Assembly (NCBI GenBank): GCA_015490715.1
Contig: WFXH01000101.1
Coordinates: 1 to 38,818, forward strand
From: Saprospiraceae bacterium
Lineage (GTDB): Bacteria; Bacteroidota; Bacteroidia; Chitinophagales; Saprospiraceae
Direction of reading: 5' to 3'
DNA: 38,818 nucleotides
Shown here: in pieces, positions 14,277-23,665 of the stretch
How positions within the stretch are numbered: position 1 is the stretch's first letter
Layout of the letters: every line of letters starts with the position of its first letter
Notes under the pieces: model-generated
The model's input: only the letters and a program-made list of their open reading frames with translations
What the model was told of the DNA's origin: nothing
Databases searched by the model: none
Program-made: the position numbers and the translations under genes

Positions 14277-15650
14277 TTAGCCTTGCAGGTCCTGCAAATG
14301 CCGATATAGTTGCTGGACATTGGCGATGGGTACGATTTCAATCGGGGATAAAATCTTCTTATCGGTCGATAGGGAGGGGATGAAGATAGTGTGAAATCCG
14401 AGCTTCGCGGCCTCGGAGATACGTCGATGCAAATGGCTCACCAGGCGCAGCTCTCCTGTTAGGCCAACTTCACCGGCAAAACAATACCCTGCCGGTATGG
14501 GCCATTCTTCAAGGGAAGAGAGCAAGGCGGCCAGCACTGCCATGTCCATGCCGGGATCTTGCACGCGTATGCCACCGACCATGTGGAGAAACACATCTTG
14601 ACGGCCGATGACGAGGCCAAGGCGCTTTTCGACGACGGCCAAGAGCATGGCAAGGCGGCGCATGTCAAAGCCCGTCGCCGAGCGCTGGGGGGTGCCGTAA
14701 ATCGATGGCGTCACCAATGCCTGCGCCTCTACCAATAGTGGGCGAAACCCCTCCATCATCGCCCCCGTAGCGCTGCCGCTCTTTGTCGGCCCCTGCATAT
14801 CCATAAAAAACTCCGAGGGGTTGGCCACGGGTTCCATACCGCCCTCCCCCATGCGGTAGATACCCAGCGCTTCGGTACTGCCGTAACGGTTTTTGATCAC
14901 GCGCAATAGCCGATAGCTGTAATGGCTATCCCCTTCCAGTTGTAGGACCACGTCGACCATGTGTTCGAGCACCTTCGGGCCTGCTATAAGTCCTTCCTTA
15001 GTGATGTGGCCGATTAAAATGACGGGCACGTGCCGCTGCTTGGCAAAGCGGAGTAGCTCAGCAGTCGATTCGCGTATCTGACCCACCGATCCCGGAGCCG
15101 ATTCGAGGAAGGGCGTCTTCAATGTCTGTACAGAGTCTACGATGAGCAGGCCGGGAGCCATCTCATGGGCCATCCGCAATATTTCACCTACATTGCTGGA
15201 CGTGCTGATGAAAATGCTGTCCACATGGCCAAAGCCTAAGCGCTCCGCCCGCATCTTTACCTGAAATGCGCTCTCCTCCCCTGTGACATAGAGTACCTTG
15301 CCTTCGGGCCATCGCCGCGCGATTTGCAAACACAGCGTCGACTTGCCAATGCCGGGATGTCCACCAAGTAGTATGACTGATCCGGGCACCACTCCTCCTC
15401 CCAATGCCGTGTCCCACTCCTCCTCACCTGTCGCAATGCGGCGTGCATCGCCCACTTCAATCTCGCGAAGCGGCCGCACATCAGATTCCACTACTCCATG
15501 CTTCGCCCACCAATCGGATCCTCTCTTTTTATCCCCTTCCCTGCGCTCTTCAACAAAGCTATTCCACTCCCCACACGAAGGACACCTCCCCATCCACTTG
15601 GGAGACTCGACCCCGCATTGGGTGCAGACAAAGACGCTTTTTGATTTCAT
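14277..15650 (-). CDS. radA: DNA repair protein RadA
   Basis: This 457-residue protein drives branch migration in recombinational repair. It has an N-terminal C4 zinc finger (Cys9, 12, 23, 26), a RecA-like ATPase with Walker A GGHPGIGKST (Lys103) and VDSVQTL, the RadA-specific motif at 253-257 (KNRYG instead of KNRFG), and a Lon-protease-like C-terminal domain. It is the last gene of a minus-strand group with the EEP-like and lamin-tail genes, 81 nt after the former. It converges with the methyltransferase gene across 113 bp in which I see no clear terminator. Confidence 0.96.
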   Translation of the reverse strand: MKSKSVFVCTQCGVESPKWMGRCPSCGEWNSFVEERREGDKKRGSDWWAKHGVVESDVRPLREIEVGDARRIATGEEEWDTALGGGVVPGSVILLGGHPGIGKSTLCLQIARRWPEGKVLYVTGEESAFQVKMRAERLGFGHVDSIFISTSSNVGEILRMAHEMAPGLLIVDSVQTLKTPFLESAPGSVGQIRESTAELLRFAKQRHVPVILIGHITKEGLIAGPKVLEHMVDVVLQLEGDSHYSYRLLRVIKNRYGSTEALGIYRMGEGGMEPVANPSEFFMDMQGPTKSGSATGAMMEGFRPLLVEAQALVTPSIYGTPQRSATGFDMRRLAMLLAVVEKRLGLVIGRQDVFLHMVGGIRVQDPGMDMAVLAALLSSLEEWPIPAGYCFAGEVGLTGELRLVSHLHRRISEAAKLGFHTIFIPSLSTDKKILSPIEIVPIANVQQLYRHLQDLQG

Positions 15651-15731
15651 GCCCTACTACCTTTCACCTTACACGACACCGCGACCGCCTTATGTCCTCT
15701 AGTCTCTCTAATACATTCTCCTACATTGGCC

Positions 15732-16688
15732 CTACAATTGCACCATTTGAATCCACTGATAGCGTGCGATGATCCCGATATCTTCACCACTGGCAGTCAT
15801 GAGTTTTTCAAATCCCACACATTGCAAGCTGTCGTTATAAAAGAGGTGTTGCATAGGCGTACTCAGATCAATGCTACCCTCCGCTGCACGCAACGCATCT
15901 CTCCGAGAATTTTGCAGGCGCAATTCCGAGCGAAGGAAACGCAATTCATAGGCCCACGATGGCAGGTGAAAATGCCCTCCTACCACCAACGGGGCTTTGA
16001 TAGTCCGCAGGGTATCGATCAATTGACGCATCTGATGGTGATACTGCTGCTGAAGAAGAGGCGTAATAGGCGGAGCAAAATAGACATTGACCACGTAGAG
16101 ACGTCGACCATCTAAGGTCTTATGAAAGGTCATCAGCTGAGGAAATTGCCCTATAAAAAGGGTATCGTATCGCCGAATAGGTATGCGCGCAAAACAGGCC
16201 TTGCCGTGATCGTCGGCACGCACCGCCCGCACCGAATGCGGGTAAACCTGCTGCAGCGCACCAGTGAGCATTCGCTCATGCATCGGTGTCCACCCTTCAA
16301 ACAACACCACATCGGCCCGTGCATGCGCTAAATAATCACGTAACGTATCCATCGGCAGTGAAAGATCGGTTAAACTCACCTGTGCAATGCGCACATCGGG
16401 CCAATCCTCCCGCGGTCGATACTGCAACTGTGGATTCGAACTGTACTTTAAAAAAATACTCAAAGCGGCACTCGCCATAAAAGAAGTCCACATCAACCGC
16501 GGCCAGTGAAATACTAAAAAGACCAGCCCTAAAAACAGGTACAAGAACATCCAGTGATGCGCGTATTCTTCAAAAAATCGCAATGAAGGGACCATCGGGT
16601 AAATGCTCAACACAACTGTCCCAAAGGCAAGGAGAACGTATAGCCACTCAACCCAAAGTCCCCAACTCTCCTGTGTCTTTCTGTTCAT
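15732..16688 (-). CDS. Membrane-anchored EEP-fold (endonuclease/exonuclease/phosphatase) protein, probably inactive
   Basis: This 318-residue protein has about three hydrophobic segments (about 12-32, 46-62 and 66-82) followed by an EEP-like domain (about 98-312). The metal-binding Glu is present in VVLFEGWTP (Glu131), and VVNVYFAPP is the usual core strand. The GDFN motif, however, reads GGHFH (Asp to His239, Asn to His241), and the terminal SDH motif reads EDI (302-304), so the catalytic His is missing. The fold call is by pattern and order of strands; the loss of catalysis is inference. It starts 1 nt after the stop of the lamin-tail gene, which implies translational coupling. Confidence 0.72.
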   Translation of the reverse strand: MNRKTQESWGLWVEWLYVLLAFGTVVLSIYPMVPSLRFFEEYAHHWMFLYLFLGLVFLVFHWPRLMWTSFMASAALSIFLKYSSNPQLQYRPREDWPDVRIAQVSLTDLSLPMDTLRDYLAHARADVVLFEGWTPMHERMLTGALQQVYPHSVRAVRADDHGKACFARIPIRRYDTLFIGQFPQLMTFHKTLDGRRLYVVNVYFAPPITPLLQQQYHHQMRQLIDTLRTIKAPLVVGGHFHLPSWAYELRFLRSELRLQNSRRDALRAAEGSIDLSTPMQHLFYNDSLQCVGFEKLMTASGEDIGIIARYQWIQMVQL

Positions 16689-16689
16689 G

Positions 16690-19263
16690 TCAATAGCGCA
16701 ATACTACGGGGAGCTTTGCCGTCATATCCCTCCCTCGAGTAGTAGTTATGCCGACGAAGATAATGTAAATATCGCTTCTGCAAGCCTGTCCACGCTCATC
16801 CCGCCCATCCCAGTACAAAAATCCACGTCTTCCTACGGGCAATTGCTCCGAAAGGCGCCGCACCAACACTCCATCCGTGGTGTATACCGCACAGCTTAGG
16901 CGCGCCTCCTCCCCATCCGCTAAAGAATAGTGTATCCACAATAGGGATGAGGTATCCCTATCGGGTGAAAACACCTCCCGATCGAGCCATACGCGCATGG
17001 GTGCGTCGGAGTGGACTGGCAGGGCGTTGGCATTGGCATACCCCGGCGTCGCATATCCCGTCTGAGGAAGTCCAGACACCCAATTGAAAGGAACCTCTGA
17101 ATCTATTTGCGTCGATACGCGCTCCAAACTCACACCCTCCACTTGCACATAGTCGCTTCGATGCATATCTTCGGAGTAATCCATGGCATCCAATACGATA
17201 CGTTGCCCAAATCGACCCCACAGCAAGCTGACATTTCCTCTCCTGTCGGGCAACGGTGGCAATGGCGCCTCCCAGATATGGGCTCCATCCTCGATGGGAT
17301 AGTCTCGACGTATCTTCCACGGCTGCGGCGTCAGGGCGATGATCTGGCCCGGCAGCATATACCCCCGTCGGAGCGCACGCACAACGACAGTATCTTCCGC
17401 ACCGATATTACCTATGCGAAGACCGTCTAAACGCAAGATGCTGTCGGTCACATTGACAATCTCCACGAAATCCACCCCATCCGGCAGCGGATTAAACAAC
17501 ACTTCATTGATCAATATATTGCCCACATCGGGATCGACAGGTATACCCAACCAGCTGTGTAGGTCTTCACCCAATCGCCGCATTGTGCAATTGGCCAAGG
17601 CATCACGCGCAATCGTCAAGCCATAGACATGACCCTCTTCCATGGGGCTTTCAAGCTCGAGATGTAGGACAAAGGGATTGCGGTAGTCTCGATACACCTG
17701 GCGAATATTGCGCTCCGTGATCTGTATGTCTGTAGGAGTACCCGTACTGCCAAGTGGTAAGATTTTTTGGTTGAACCGCACTGTAACACTCCACGCATCG
17801 AGTGCTGCAATTTCATCAATGCGTATCTCGATACTATCCACACCATAGATCGAATGAGGTGGCAGTCGTCCCGGTGTACCACCTTCAAGCGACTTCGACG
17901 CACGCCATGCATCTGCTCGACAGATGTATGCCATGTCACTCGGCTCAATGCTCCACCCTCCTTCTCGCTTCGACTCTTCGCGGATCATCGCAGGCGCATA
18001 TGCGACAAAGTCAATGGTATTGCCCACCACATCTTCGAGCACGAGCTCTTCGCCGTCGTTATTGAGCGAAGGAAACCCCTTCACGGCGACGACGCGCCCA
18101 TAGGGCTCAAACTCCTCATGAAACCGCTCATCACAAAGAAGCACAATTTCACCCGGCTCCAATGTATCCGAAGGCAATTCGACAGCTCGCGCATTGTCGC
18201 GCAGATAGAGCTCCGATAGGTCGATGTACTTTTTCGAGCGATTGTAGAGCTCCACAAACTCCGCCACCGGCAATCCCACCGGCGGCGATGGATCAAACAT
18301 GACTTCCGTAAAGAGCACATCAAAGGGCTCTGGAGACTCTGTATAGATATACGCAAATTCGAGTGTATCCGACGCCAGTACATTTCGATATGCATCGGCT
18401 ATGTCAAACACTACAAGCCGAACACTCATGCCCACCGGCAGCGAGTCCCTCCATTGGCAATACAAGCGATGGCTATCTACCTGTACCTTTTCGGCGGCCG
18501 CATCATTCAACATCACACTGGTGGCATGCACAGATGACGCATCGATGGGCTCATCAAAGAGGAGCGTGAGATGATAGGCGTCATGGACCACATACCCTAC
18601 GAGCTGAGGCGGAAGGGTGTCGGGTGGTGGATCTCCAATGGCGACGTTATCCCACCAGATCTTGCCGCGACGCGAGGGTGTATAAAAAGATACGAGTCCC
18701 ACATAACCTTCGCGAAAGGCAAAACTGTCCCTCCACCGTCCCAGTACGTGGGCTACCCCCTTCTGAAGGTCGATGGCCTCTGCCTGCCAGGCCTCCCCAT
18801 CGTAAGCCCAATGTAGGCGCACATGCACTTTCGAACCTGAGAGAATGGGCTCCGCACTTTTTTCCCTACGCACTATCTGGTGGTCTCTGTACCACAACAT
18901 CCAGATGGGATCCGGACTTCCCGCATCCCCAATGCGCACGGCTACCGCCATATCATACGGCAGATCGACATGGCGTGTCCAAAGCAAAAATTCCGCGCCG
19001 TTTTGTTGGGAAGGCGAAAAGTCCATTTCCACCTCCCAACTCCACTGAAGGGTATCCAATCGCACAATGGGATAAAACACCGAAGAGCGCCCCTCGTCAC
19101 TGCCCAATAAGATCAACCTGCCACCTCGATCGATAGCATAATCCGCAGTATCGCCGAGCCAACCCTCTGGGTATTGATCCGCTTCACTAAAGTCCCAAAA
19201 ATACTGGCCATAGAGCGCTGAAGCAAGAGTCAGATGTACACACAGTATACACACCCAATGCAT
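16690..19263 (-). CDS. Secreted lamin-tail-domain protein with C-terminal FlgD-like Ig domain
   Basis: This 857-residue protein has a signal peptide (MHWVCILCVHLTLASALYGQ). An N-terminal lectin/laminin-G-like region (about 20-210) ends WWDNVAIGDPPPDT. It is followed by Ig-like linkers and two lamin tail domains, recognised by VLFTEVMFDPSPP...EFVELYNRS and ILINEVLFNPLPDGVDFVEI. A FlgD/CHU-C-like terminal domain contains GFLYWDGRDERGQACRSDIY. Bacterial lamin tail domains are known to accompany membrane-associated hydrolases, including EEP-fold ones, and the next gene encodes an EEP-like protein 1 nt away. It is probably exported to the cell surface. The C-terminal tail may serve as a T9SS signal, but that is uncertain. 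Confidence 0.85.
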   Translation of the reverse strand: MHWVCILCVHLTLASALYGQYFWDFSEADQYPEGWLGDTADYAIDRGGRLILLGSDEGRSSVFYPIVRLDTLQWSWEVEMDFSPSQQNGAEFLLWTRHVDLPYDMAVAVRIGDAGSPDPIWMLWYRDHQIVRREKSAEPILSGSKVHVRLHWAYDGEAWQAEAIDLQKGVAHVLGRWRDSFAFREGYVGLVSFYTPSRRGKIWWDNVAIGDPPPDTLPPQLVGYVVHDAYHLTLLFDEPIDASSVHATSVMLNDAAAEKVQVDSHRLYCQWRDSLPVGMSVRLVVFDIADAYRNVLASDTLEFAYIYTESPEPFDVLFTEVMFDPSPPVGLPVAEFVELYNRSKKYIDLSELYLRDNARAVELPSDTLEPGEIVLLCDERFHEEFEPYGRVVAVKGFPSLNNDGEELVLEDVVGNTIDFVAYAPAMIREESKREGGWSIEPSDMAYICRADAWRASKSLEGGTPGRLPPHSIYGVDSIEIRIDEIAALDAWSVTVRFNQKILPLGSTGTPTDIQITERNIRQVYRDYRNPFVLHLELESPMEEGHVYGLTIARDALANCTMRRLGEDLHSWLGIPVDPDVGNILINEVLFNPLPDGVDFVEIVNVTDSILRLDGLRIGNIGAEDTVVVRALRRGYMLPGQIIALTPQPWKIRRDYPIEDGAHIWEAPLPPLPDRRGNVSLLWGRFGQRIVLDAMDYSEDMHRSDYVQVEGVSLERVSTQIDSEVPFNWVSGLPQTGYATPGYANANALPVHSDAPMRVWLDREVFSPDRDTSSLLWIHYSLADGEEARLSCAVYTTDGVLVRRLSEQLPVGRRGFLYWDGRDERGQACRSDIYIIFVGITTTRGRDMTAKLPVVLRY

Positions 19264-19337
19264 TCTCCATGTGTTGAGGTGTTCGCTTCCCGTGGCTCAA
19301 TACCCGCATTCCACGCGTACCGTCTCGGCTGCTGCAA

Positions 19338-20084
19338 TCACAATCGCATGAGGTCCAACCATGCCACCCATCGCAATACCGTCCACTTCCACTTGTGCCG
19401 ACGCTGTTGGATATAGTTAAAGAGCCAGTACAAGCCATAGACATGAAGGGCCCCCATGATGATAAATCCCACCACATGCATCGGGGCAGGCCGCCAAACA
19501 AAGATGCTCGTCACATGGGGCGGATGGATCAAATACATGTAATTCCATCCAAAGGCCAGATCAATAGTGCCGACCACCACTATGAGGAACAATCCTATGC
19601 GGAAGACTCTCCAGAACGCATCCGATCGAATGTCTCGGCCTTCAACAAAGAAGAAATATAAGGGAATCACAATGTTGACTGCATGACTGAAAAAATACCG
19701 AATGAAATATTCCATCTTTGGCATGTTGGGAATCTCCGGGGTGATAAACCCCTGCAGCGATCCCGCTAAGCCCAGTAAAAGGGTAAATTCAAACAGCGTT
19801 TGATTAAACCGAAAGAGCAAAAAAATCACCGTATAGCGAGCTATGTCGCAGAGATGCAACGGCAAAGAGTGCTCCATAGACCACACGCCGAGGTAATACT
19901 CATATCCGTTGAGAAAGATTTCATACCCGATAAGTAAAAATCCGAGAAAGTGTTTGAAACTCATTCGATGCTTGCGAAATTTGATACCCGCATACAAGAC
20001 GAGCACCAAAAAGACAACGAGGGAGACTAAACCTATCCATTGGTCCGCATTGCTCGCCTCCACAAACTTACGTGGCCATTTCAT
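19338..20084 (-). CDS. YwaF/TIGR02206-family integral membrane protein
   Basis: This 248-residue protein has about seven hydrophobic segments. The family signature LPLHLCDIARYTVIF lies near residues 74-88. GLAGSLQGFITPEIP and a His-containing MHVVGFIIMGALHVYG also match the TIGR02206/TMEM164-like family. The biochemical role in bacteria is unknown. It is the first gene of the minus-strand group, 74 nt upstream of the lamin-tail gene. A divergent EamA transporter starts 117 nt away. Confidence 0.8.
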   Translation of the reverse strand: MKWPRKFVEASNADQWIGLVSLVVFLVLVLYAGIKFRKHRMSFKHFLGFLLIGYEIFLNGYEYYLGVWSMEHSLPLHLCDIARYTVIFLLFRFNQTLFEFTLLLGLAGSLQGFITPEIPNMPKMEYFIRYFFSHAVNIVIPLYFFFVEGRDIRSDAFWRVFRIGLFLIVVVGTIDLAFGWNYMYLIHPPHVTSIFVWRPAPMHVVGFIIMGALHVYGLYWLFNYIQQRRHKWKWTVLRWVAWLDLMRL

Positions 20085-20200
20085 ATTCCGACATTTCTAC
20101 CAGCCTGACCGTACCACACCAATAATGGGCAAATACGTATCTTGCGGCCCTAAGCACCAACGAATATACACATTTTTCTTCAATTGTACGGCTTCAGCTG

Positions 20201-21082
20201 ATGGATTTTCTCATACTCGCTATAATAACGAATGCACTCGTACTGCTGTTGTTCAAATACTACTCCCGCCGCAAGTGGAATCTCTTCAAAATCATCATGG
20301 TCAACTACGCTGTGTGTTTTCTCGTGGGGCAGCTCTTCGTCCATGAGCCACTTACTTTGACCGATTTAATGCAAAAGCCGTGGGCTCTACCCGCACTCGG
20401 ATTGGGGGCGATTTTCATCATCGGCTTTAATCTCTTAGCCCTGACCGTGCGCTATTTTGGTGTGACGGTCGGCACGTTGATGCAGCGCATGTCGTTTGTC
20501 AGCACGGTGCTCTTTTCCATCGTATGGTATGGGGAGACAATGACGGGGTGGAAGGTAATCGGCATTGTCTGTGGCCTGGCCGCCTTGTGGCTTTTTATTG
20601 TGCAAGACGAAAAACAGCTCGCCACTTTGTCTGCCCAGGCGCGGAAATACTGGTGGATACCGCTCACGACCTTTTTACTCAGCGCACTGATCGAAGTGGT
20701 ATTGCTCTATTTAGACCGCAGTCACATCGTACGCCCTGCCGACGAAGCCTTTGTGACGGCACTTTTTGGCTCGGCTGCACTCTTTGCCGCTTTGAGCTAT
20801 CTATTTCTTCGCTTACAGCAAAAAATTTTTTCCTTGCAGTGGTATGAAATCGTTGGCGGTATTGTCCTCGGTGTGATCAATTACTTTTCGATCTACTACA
20901 TTTTACGGGCATTACAGACCAAAATTCCCGGATCTGTGCTCTTTCCGATACTTAATACGGGTATCATTGCGTTGGCTACAACGGCGGGTGTGTGGTTATT
21001 TCGCGAACAATTGCAGCGCCGTCAAAAATGGGGCATAGCACTCGCCATCGCAGCATTGTGGATATTACAAACCCAACGATAA
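20201..21082 (+). CDS. EamA (DMT superfamily) transporter
   Basis: This 293-residue, highly hydrophobic protein has about ten predicted membrane segments in two similar halves. The features typical of EamA permeases are LIIVNYAV-like and TVGTLMQRMSFVSTVLFSI in the first half, and TKIPGSVLFPILNTGIIAL and LFREQLQRRQKWGIALAIAA in the second. The substrate cannot be predicted. It starts at ATG 20201 and ends 6 nt before yigZ, so it is probably the first gene of an operon with yigZ, coaE and rocD. Confidence 0.85.
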   Translation: MDFLILAIITNALVLLLFKYYSRRKWNLFKIIMVNYAVCFLVGQLFVHEPLTLTDLMQKPWALPALGLGAIFIIGFNLLALTVRYFGVTVGTLMQRMSFVSTVLFSIVWYGETMTGWKVIGIVCGLAALWLFIVQDEKQLATLSAQARKYWWIPLTTFLLSALIEVVLLYLDRSHIVRPADEAFVTALFGSAALFAALSYLFLRLQQKIFSLQWYEIVGGIVLGVINYFSIYYILRALQTKIPGSVLFPILNTGIIALATTAGVWLFREQLQRRQKWGIALAIAALWILQTQR

Positions 21083-21088
21083 AACACC

Positions 21089-21748
21089 ATGAACAAGCAA
21101 AAGGCTACGTACCGCACGATTGAAGACATCGGCAATGCATCGCTCGTCGTTCGGAAAAGCAAATTTTTATCCTTTGCCATGCCCGCCCGCAGCGAAGAGC
21201 AAATCAACGAACAGCTGCGAAGCTTGAAAAGCCATCACCCACGCGCACGCCATATCTGCTATGCCTGGCGCCTCAATCCTCTGCGCCCTAAATTGCGTGC
21301 CTACGATGCAGGTGAACCCTCCGGCACTGCCGGTAAGCCCATCCTCAACGAAATTCTCGCCATGGATCTGTTCAATGTGGCCGTCTACGTCGTGCGTTAT
21401 TTTGGCGGTATAAAATTGGGCACCGCCGGCCTTCGACAGGCATACCGATCAGCAGCATACCTCGCCTTAGACGATGCCACAATCATTACCACTACCTTGT
21501 GCCATCACTATACCTTGCACTTCGACTATGCGCACCTGCCCCAAGTTATGGAATTGCTCAAGTCTTCCGGGGCCGAAATCGAATCACAGGAATTCGCCGA
21601 AACACCCACCTTGCAGTTTAAAATACCCATCGACGTGGCACCTCAGATGATTCCCAAGCTGCACCAAATCGTCTGCCCCGACCAAGCTCTATCCACTAAC
21701 AACGATGTCCCCGCATCGTCCTGCATCCAACACCTCTTCACGGCGTAG
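21089..21748 (+). CDS. yigZ: YigZ/IMPACT-family protein
   Basis: This 219-residue protein has the IMPACT N-terminal domain with KSKFLSFA, the signature DAGEPSGTAGKPIL (73-86) and VVRYFGGIKLGTAGL, followed by a C-terminal DUF1949-like ferredoxin fold. Family members have been linked to translation control and ribosome interaction, but the bacterial function is not settled. Its last 44 nt overlap the start of coaE in another frame, so the two genes are translationally linked. Confidence 0.92.
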   Translation: MNKQKATYRTIEDIGNASLVVRKSKFLSFAMPARSEEQINEQLRSLKSHHPRARHICYAWRLNPLRPKLRAYDAGEPSGTAGKPILNEILAMDLFNVAVYVVRYFGGIKLGTAGLRQAYRSAAYLALDDATIITTTLCHHYTLHFDYAHLPQVMELLKSSGAEIESQEFAETPTLQFKIPIDVAPQMIPKLHQIVCPDQALSTNNDVPASSCIQHLFTA

Positions 21749-22364
21749 TCCCCTTTGCGTGGGGTTGGCCGGAGGAATAGGCGCGGGCAAGTCGACCGTC
21801 GCACACGTGTTTGAGCTGCTCGGCATCCCGGTGTACTATGCCGACCAGAGGGCTCGCGCACTGATGCAATCCGACAACCATTTAATACAGCAAATACGAC
21901 AACTCTTCGGCCCACAGGCCTATCATCCCTCCGGCACACTCAACAAAGACTACCTGCGGAATCAAATTTTCAACAACCCCGAGCGCAAAGCCCAGCTCGA
22001 ACGCATCGTACACCCCCGAGTATATAGAGATTTCAGCCGCTGGCGTGAGCAACAGCAAAGCCCTTACGTACTGCTCGAATCGGCTATACTCTGCACTTCA
22101 CACGGACTCGATCAGGTCGATACCCTCATCTTTGTAGATGCGCCGCGTGCCCTACGCCTGCACCGAGTCGTACACAACAGAGGCCTACCCACCAAAGTGG
22201 TCGAAGCCATCATACAAAGCCAGCTCAGGGAGGAACAACACTGTAGGGCAAGAGCGGACTTTTTGATACGAAACGACGGGCATCACTCGCTCATTCGGCG
22301 CGTCTGTGCCATTCATCGACGTCTCCTGGCAGGTACTCCATGCGAAAGGCGAAATAGTTTGTAA
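21705..22364 (+). CDS. coaE: Dephospho-CoA kinase
   Basis: This 219-residue P-loop kinase makes the last step of coenzyme A synthesis, phosphorylating the 3'-OH of dephospho-CoA. Walker A is [12 protein letters not shown] (Lys29). [11 protein letters not shown] carries the substrate-binding Asp, [10 protein letters not shown] the His-Pro motif, and [13 protein letters not shown] the LID/acceptor segment. ATG 21705 lies inside yigZ. The GTG encoding Val19 (VGLAGG) is an alternative start that matches typical CoaE N-termini and would remove the overlap. rocD follows 11 nt downstream. Confidence 0.94.
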   Translation: MSPHRPASNTSSRRSPLCVGLAGGIGAGKSTVAHVFELLGIPVYYADQRARALMQSDNHLIQQIRQLFGPQAYHPSGTLNKDYLRNQIFNNPERKAQLERIVHPRVYRDFSRWREQQQSPYVLLESAILCTSHGLDQVDTLIFVDAPRALRLHRVVHNRGLPTKVVEAIIQSQLREEQHCRARADFLIRNDGHHSLIRRVCAIHRRLLAGTPCERRNSL

Positions 22365-22375
22365 TTTGCAGCCAA

Positions 22376-23662
22376 ATGATGCCGGGTATGGAAAAGTCCA
22401 AGTACTACATCCAGCTGGAATATCGGTACGGCGCACACAATTACGCGCCCTTGCCCGTCGTCCTCACACGAGGCCAGGGAGTCTATCTATGGGACATCGA
22501 AGGGCGCCGCTACTACGACTTTTTATCGGCCTACTCCGCAGTCAATCAAGGGCATTGCCACCCGAAGATTGTCCAGGCCCTCACCGATCAAGCCCAGCGG
22601 CTCACGCTCACCTCGCGGGCCTTTTACAACGACCAGCTCGGTCCTTATCTCGAATTTATGTCGCGCCTCTTCGGCTACGACAAGCTCCTCCCGATGAATA
22701 CGGGAGCCGAGGCTGTCGAAACAGCAGTGAAATTGTGCAGACGCTGGGCGTACGATGTCAAAAAAATCCCGAAATACGAAGCAAAGATCATCTTCGCCTG
22801 CGACAATTTTCACGGCAGGACCCTTACCGCCGTCTCGGCATCGACGGATCCCTCGAGCTACGAGGGATTCGGTCCCTTTCTGCCGGGCATCGTCAAAATT
22901 CCCTACAACGATATCCCTGCCCTCGAAGAGGCTTTACAAGACGACCATGTGGCCGGCTTCGTCGTGGAGCCCATCCAGGGCGAAGCAGGCGTCGTCGTTC
23001 CCGACGAAGGCTACCTGTCAAAAGCCTACGAGTTGTGCAAAAGCCATCGCGTCCTCTTCATTGCCGATGAGATTCAGACCGGCATTGCGCGTACGGGCAA
23101 GATGCTCTGCTGTGACTACGAAGAGATTCGGCCAGACATACTCATACTGGGCAAAGCCCTTTCCGGAGGCGTGTACCCTGTCTCTGCAGTCCTGGCTGAT
23201 GATGAAATTATGCTCACCATCAAGCCCAACGAACACGGCTCCACCTTTGGCGGCAATCCCCTCGCATGTCGCGTAGCCGTGGCTGCTCTTGAGGTCGTAC
23301 TGGAAGAAAAGCTGGCCGAAAACGCCTACCGACTCGGAAAGCTCTTCCGCCAGCGCATGGATGCTCTGCGTCAAAAATCTACGCTCATCAAAGCAGTGCG
23401 CGGCAAGGGACTGCTCAATGCCCTGGTCATCAACGACAGTCCACAGAGCCGTACCGCCACCGAAATATGCCTCGCACTGATGGATAATGGCCTGCTCGCC
23501 AAACCTACCCACGGCAATATCATACGCATGGCACCACCCCTCATCATTACAGAAGAACAACTCCAGGAGTGCTGCGACATCATCGAAACGACTGTGCTGA
23601 GCTACGAAAAAAACCGCGATGAGATCCAATCGGCGTCGCCCTCGCGTACCAACGTTCACTAA
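22376..23662 (+). CDS. rocD: Ornithine--oxo-acid aminotransferase
   Basis: This 428-residue class III PLP enzyme converts ornithine and 2-oxoglutarate to glutamate-semialdehyde and glutamate. The family pattern [20 protein letters not shown] and [14 protein letters not shown] is present, as is [17 protein letters not shown]. The catalytic lysine is Lys260 in [15 protein letters not shown], preceded by [16 protein letters not shown], and [15 protein letters not shown] follows. ATG 22388 (MEKSKYY) is an alternative start. The gene ends 3 nt from the convergent psd stop codon. Confidence 0.93.
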   Translation: MMPGMEKSKYYIQLEYRYGAHNYAPLPVVLTRGQGVYLWDIEGRRYYDFLSAYSAVNQGHCHPKIVQALTDQAQRLTLTSRAFYNDQLGPYLEFMSRLFGYDKLLPMNTGAEAVETAVKLCRRWAYDVKKIPKYEAKIIFACDNFHGRTLTAVSASTDPSSYEGFGPFLPGIVKIPYNDIPALEEALQDDHVAGFVVEPIQGEAGVVVPDEGYLSKAYELCKSHRVLFIADEIQTGIARTGKMLCCDYEEIRPDILILGKALSGGVYPVSAVLADDEIMLTIKPNEHGSTFGGNPLACRVAVAALEVVLEEKLAENAYRLGKLFRQRMDALRQKSTLIKAVRGKGLLNALVINDSPQSRTATEICLALMDNGLLAKPTHGNIIRMAPPLIITEEQLQECCDIIETTVLSYEKNRDEIQSASPSRTNVH

Positions 23663-23665
23663 TGG

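Noticed and set aside
15726..15742. Second -24/-12-like match (TTGGCCCTACAATTGCA)
   Set aside because: It has two mismatches to the sigma-54 consensus, points into the end of a minus-strand gene and has no transcription unit downstream. It shows that chance matches occur.
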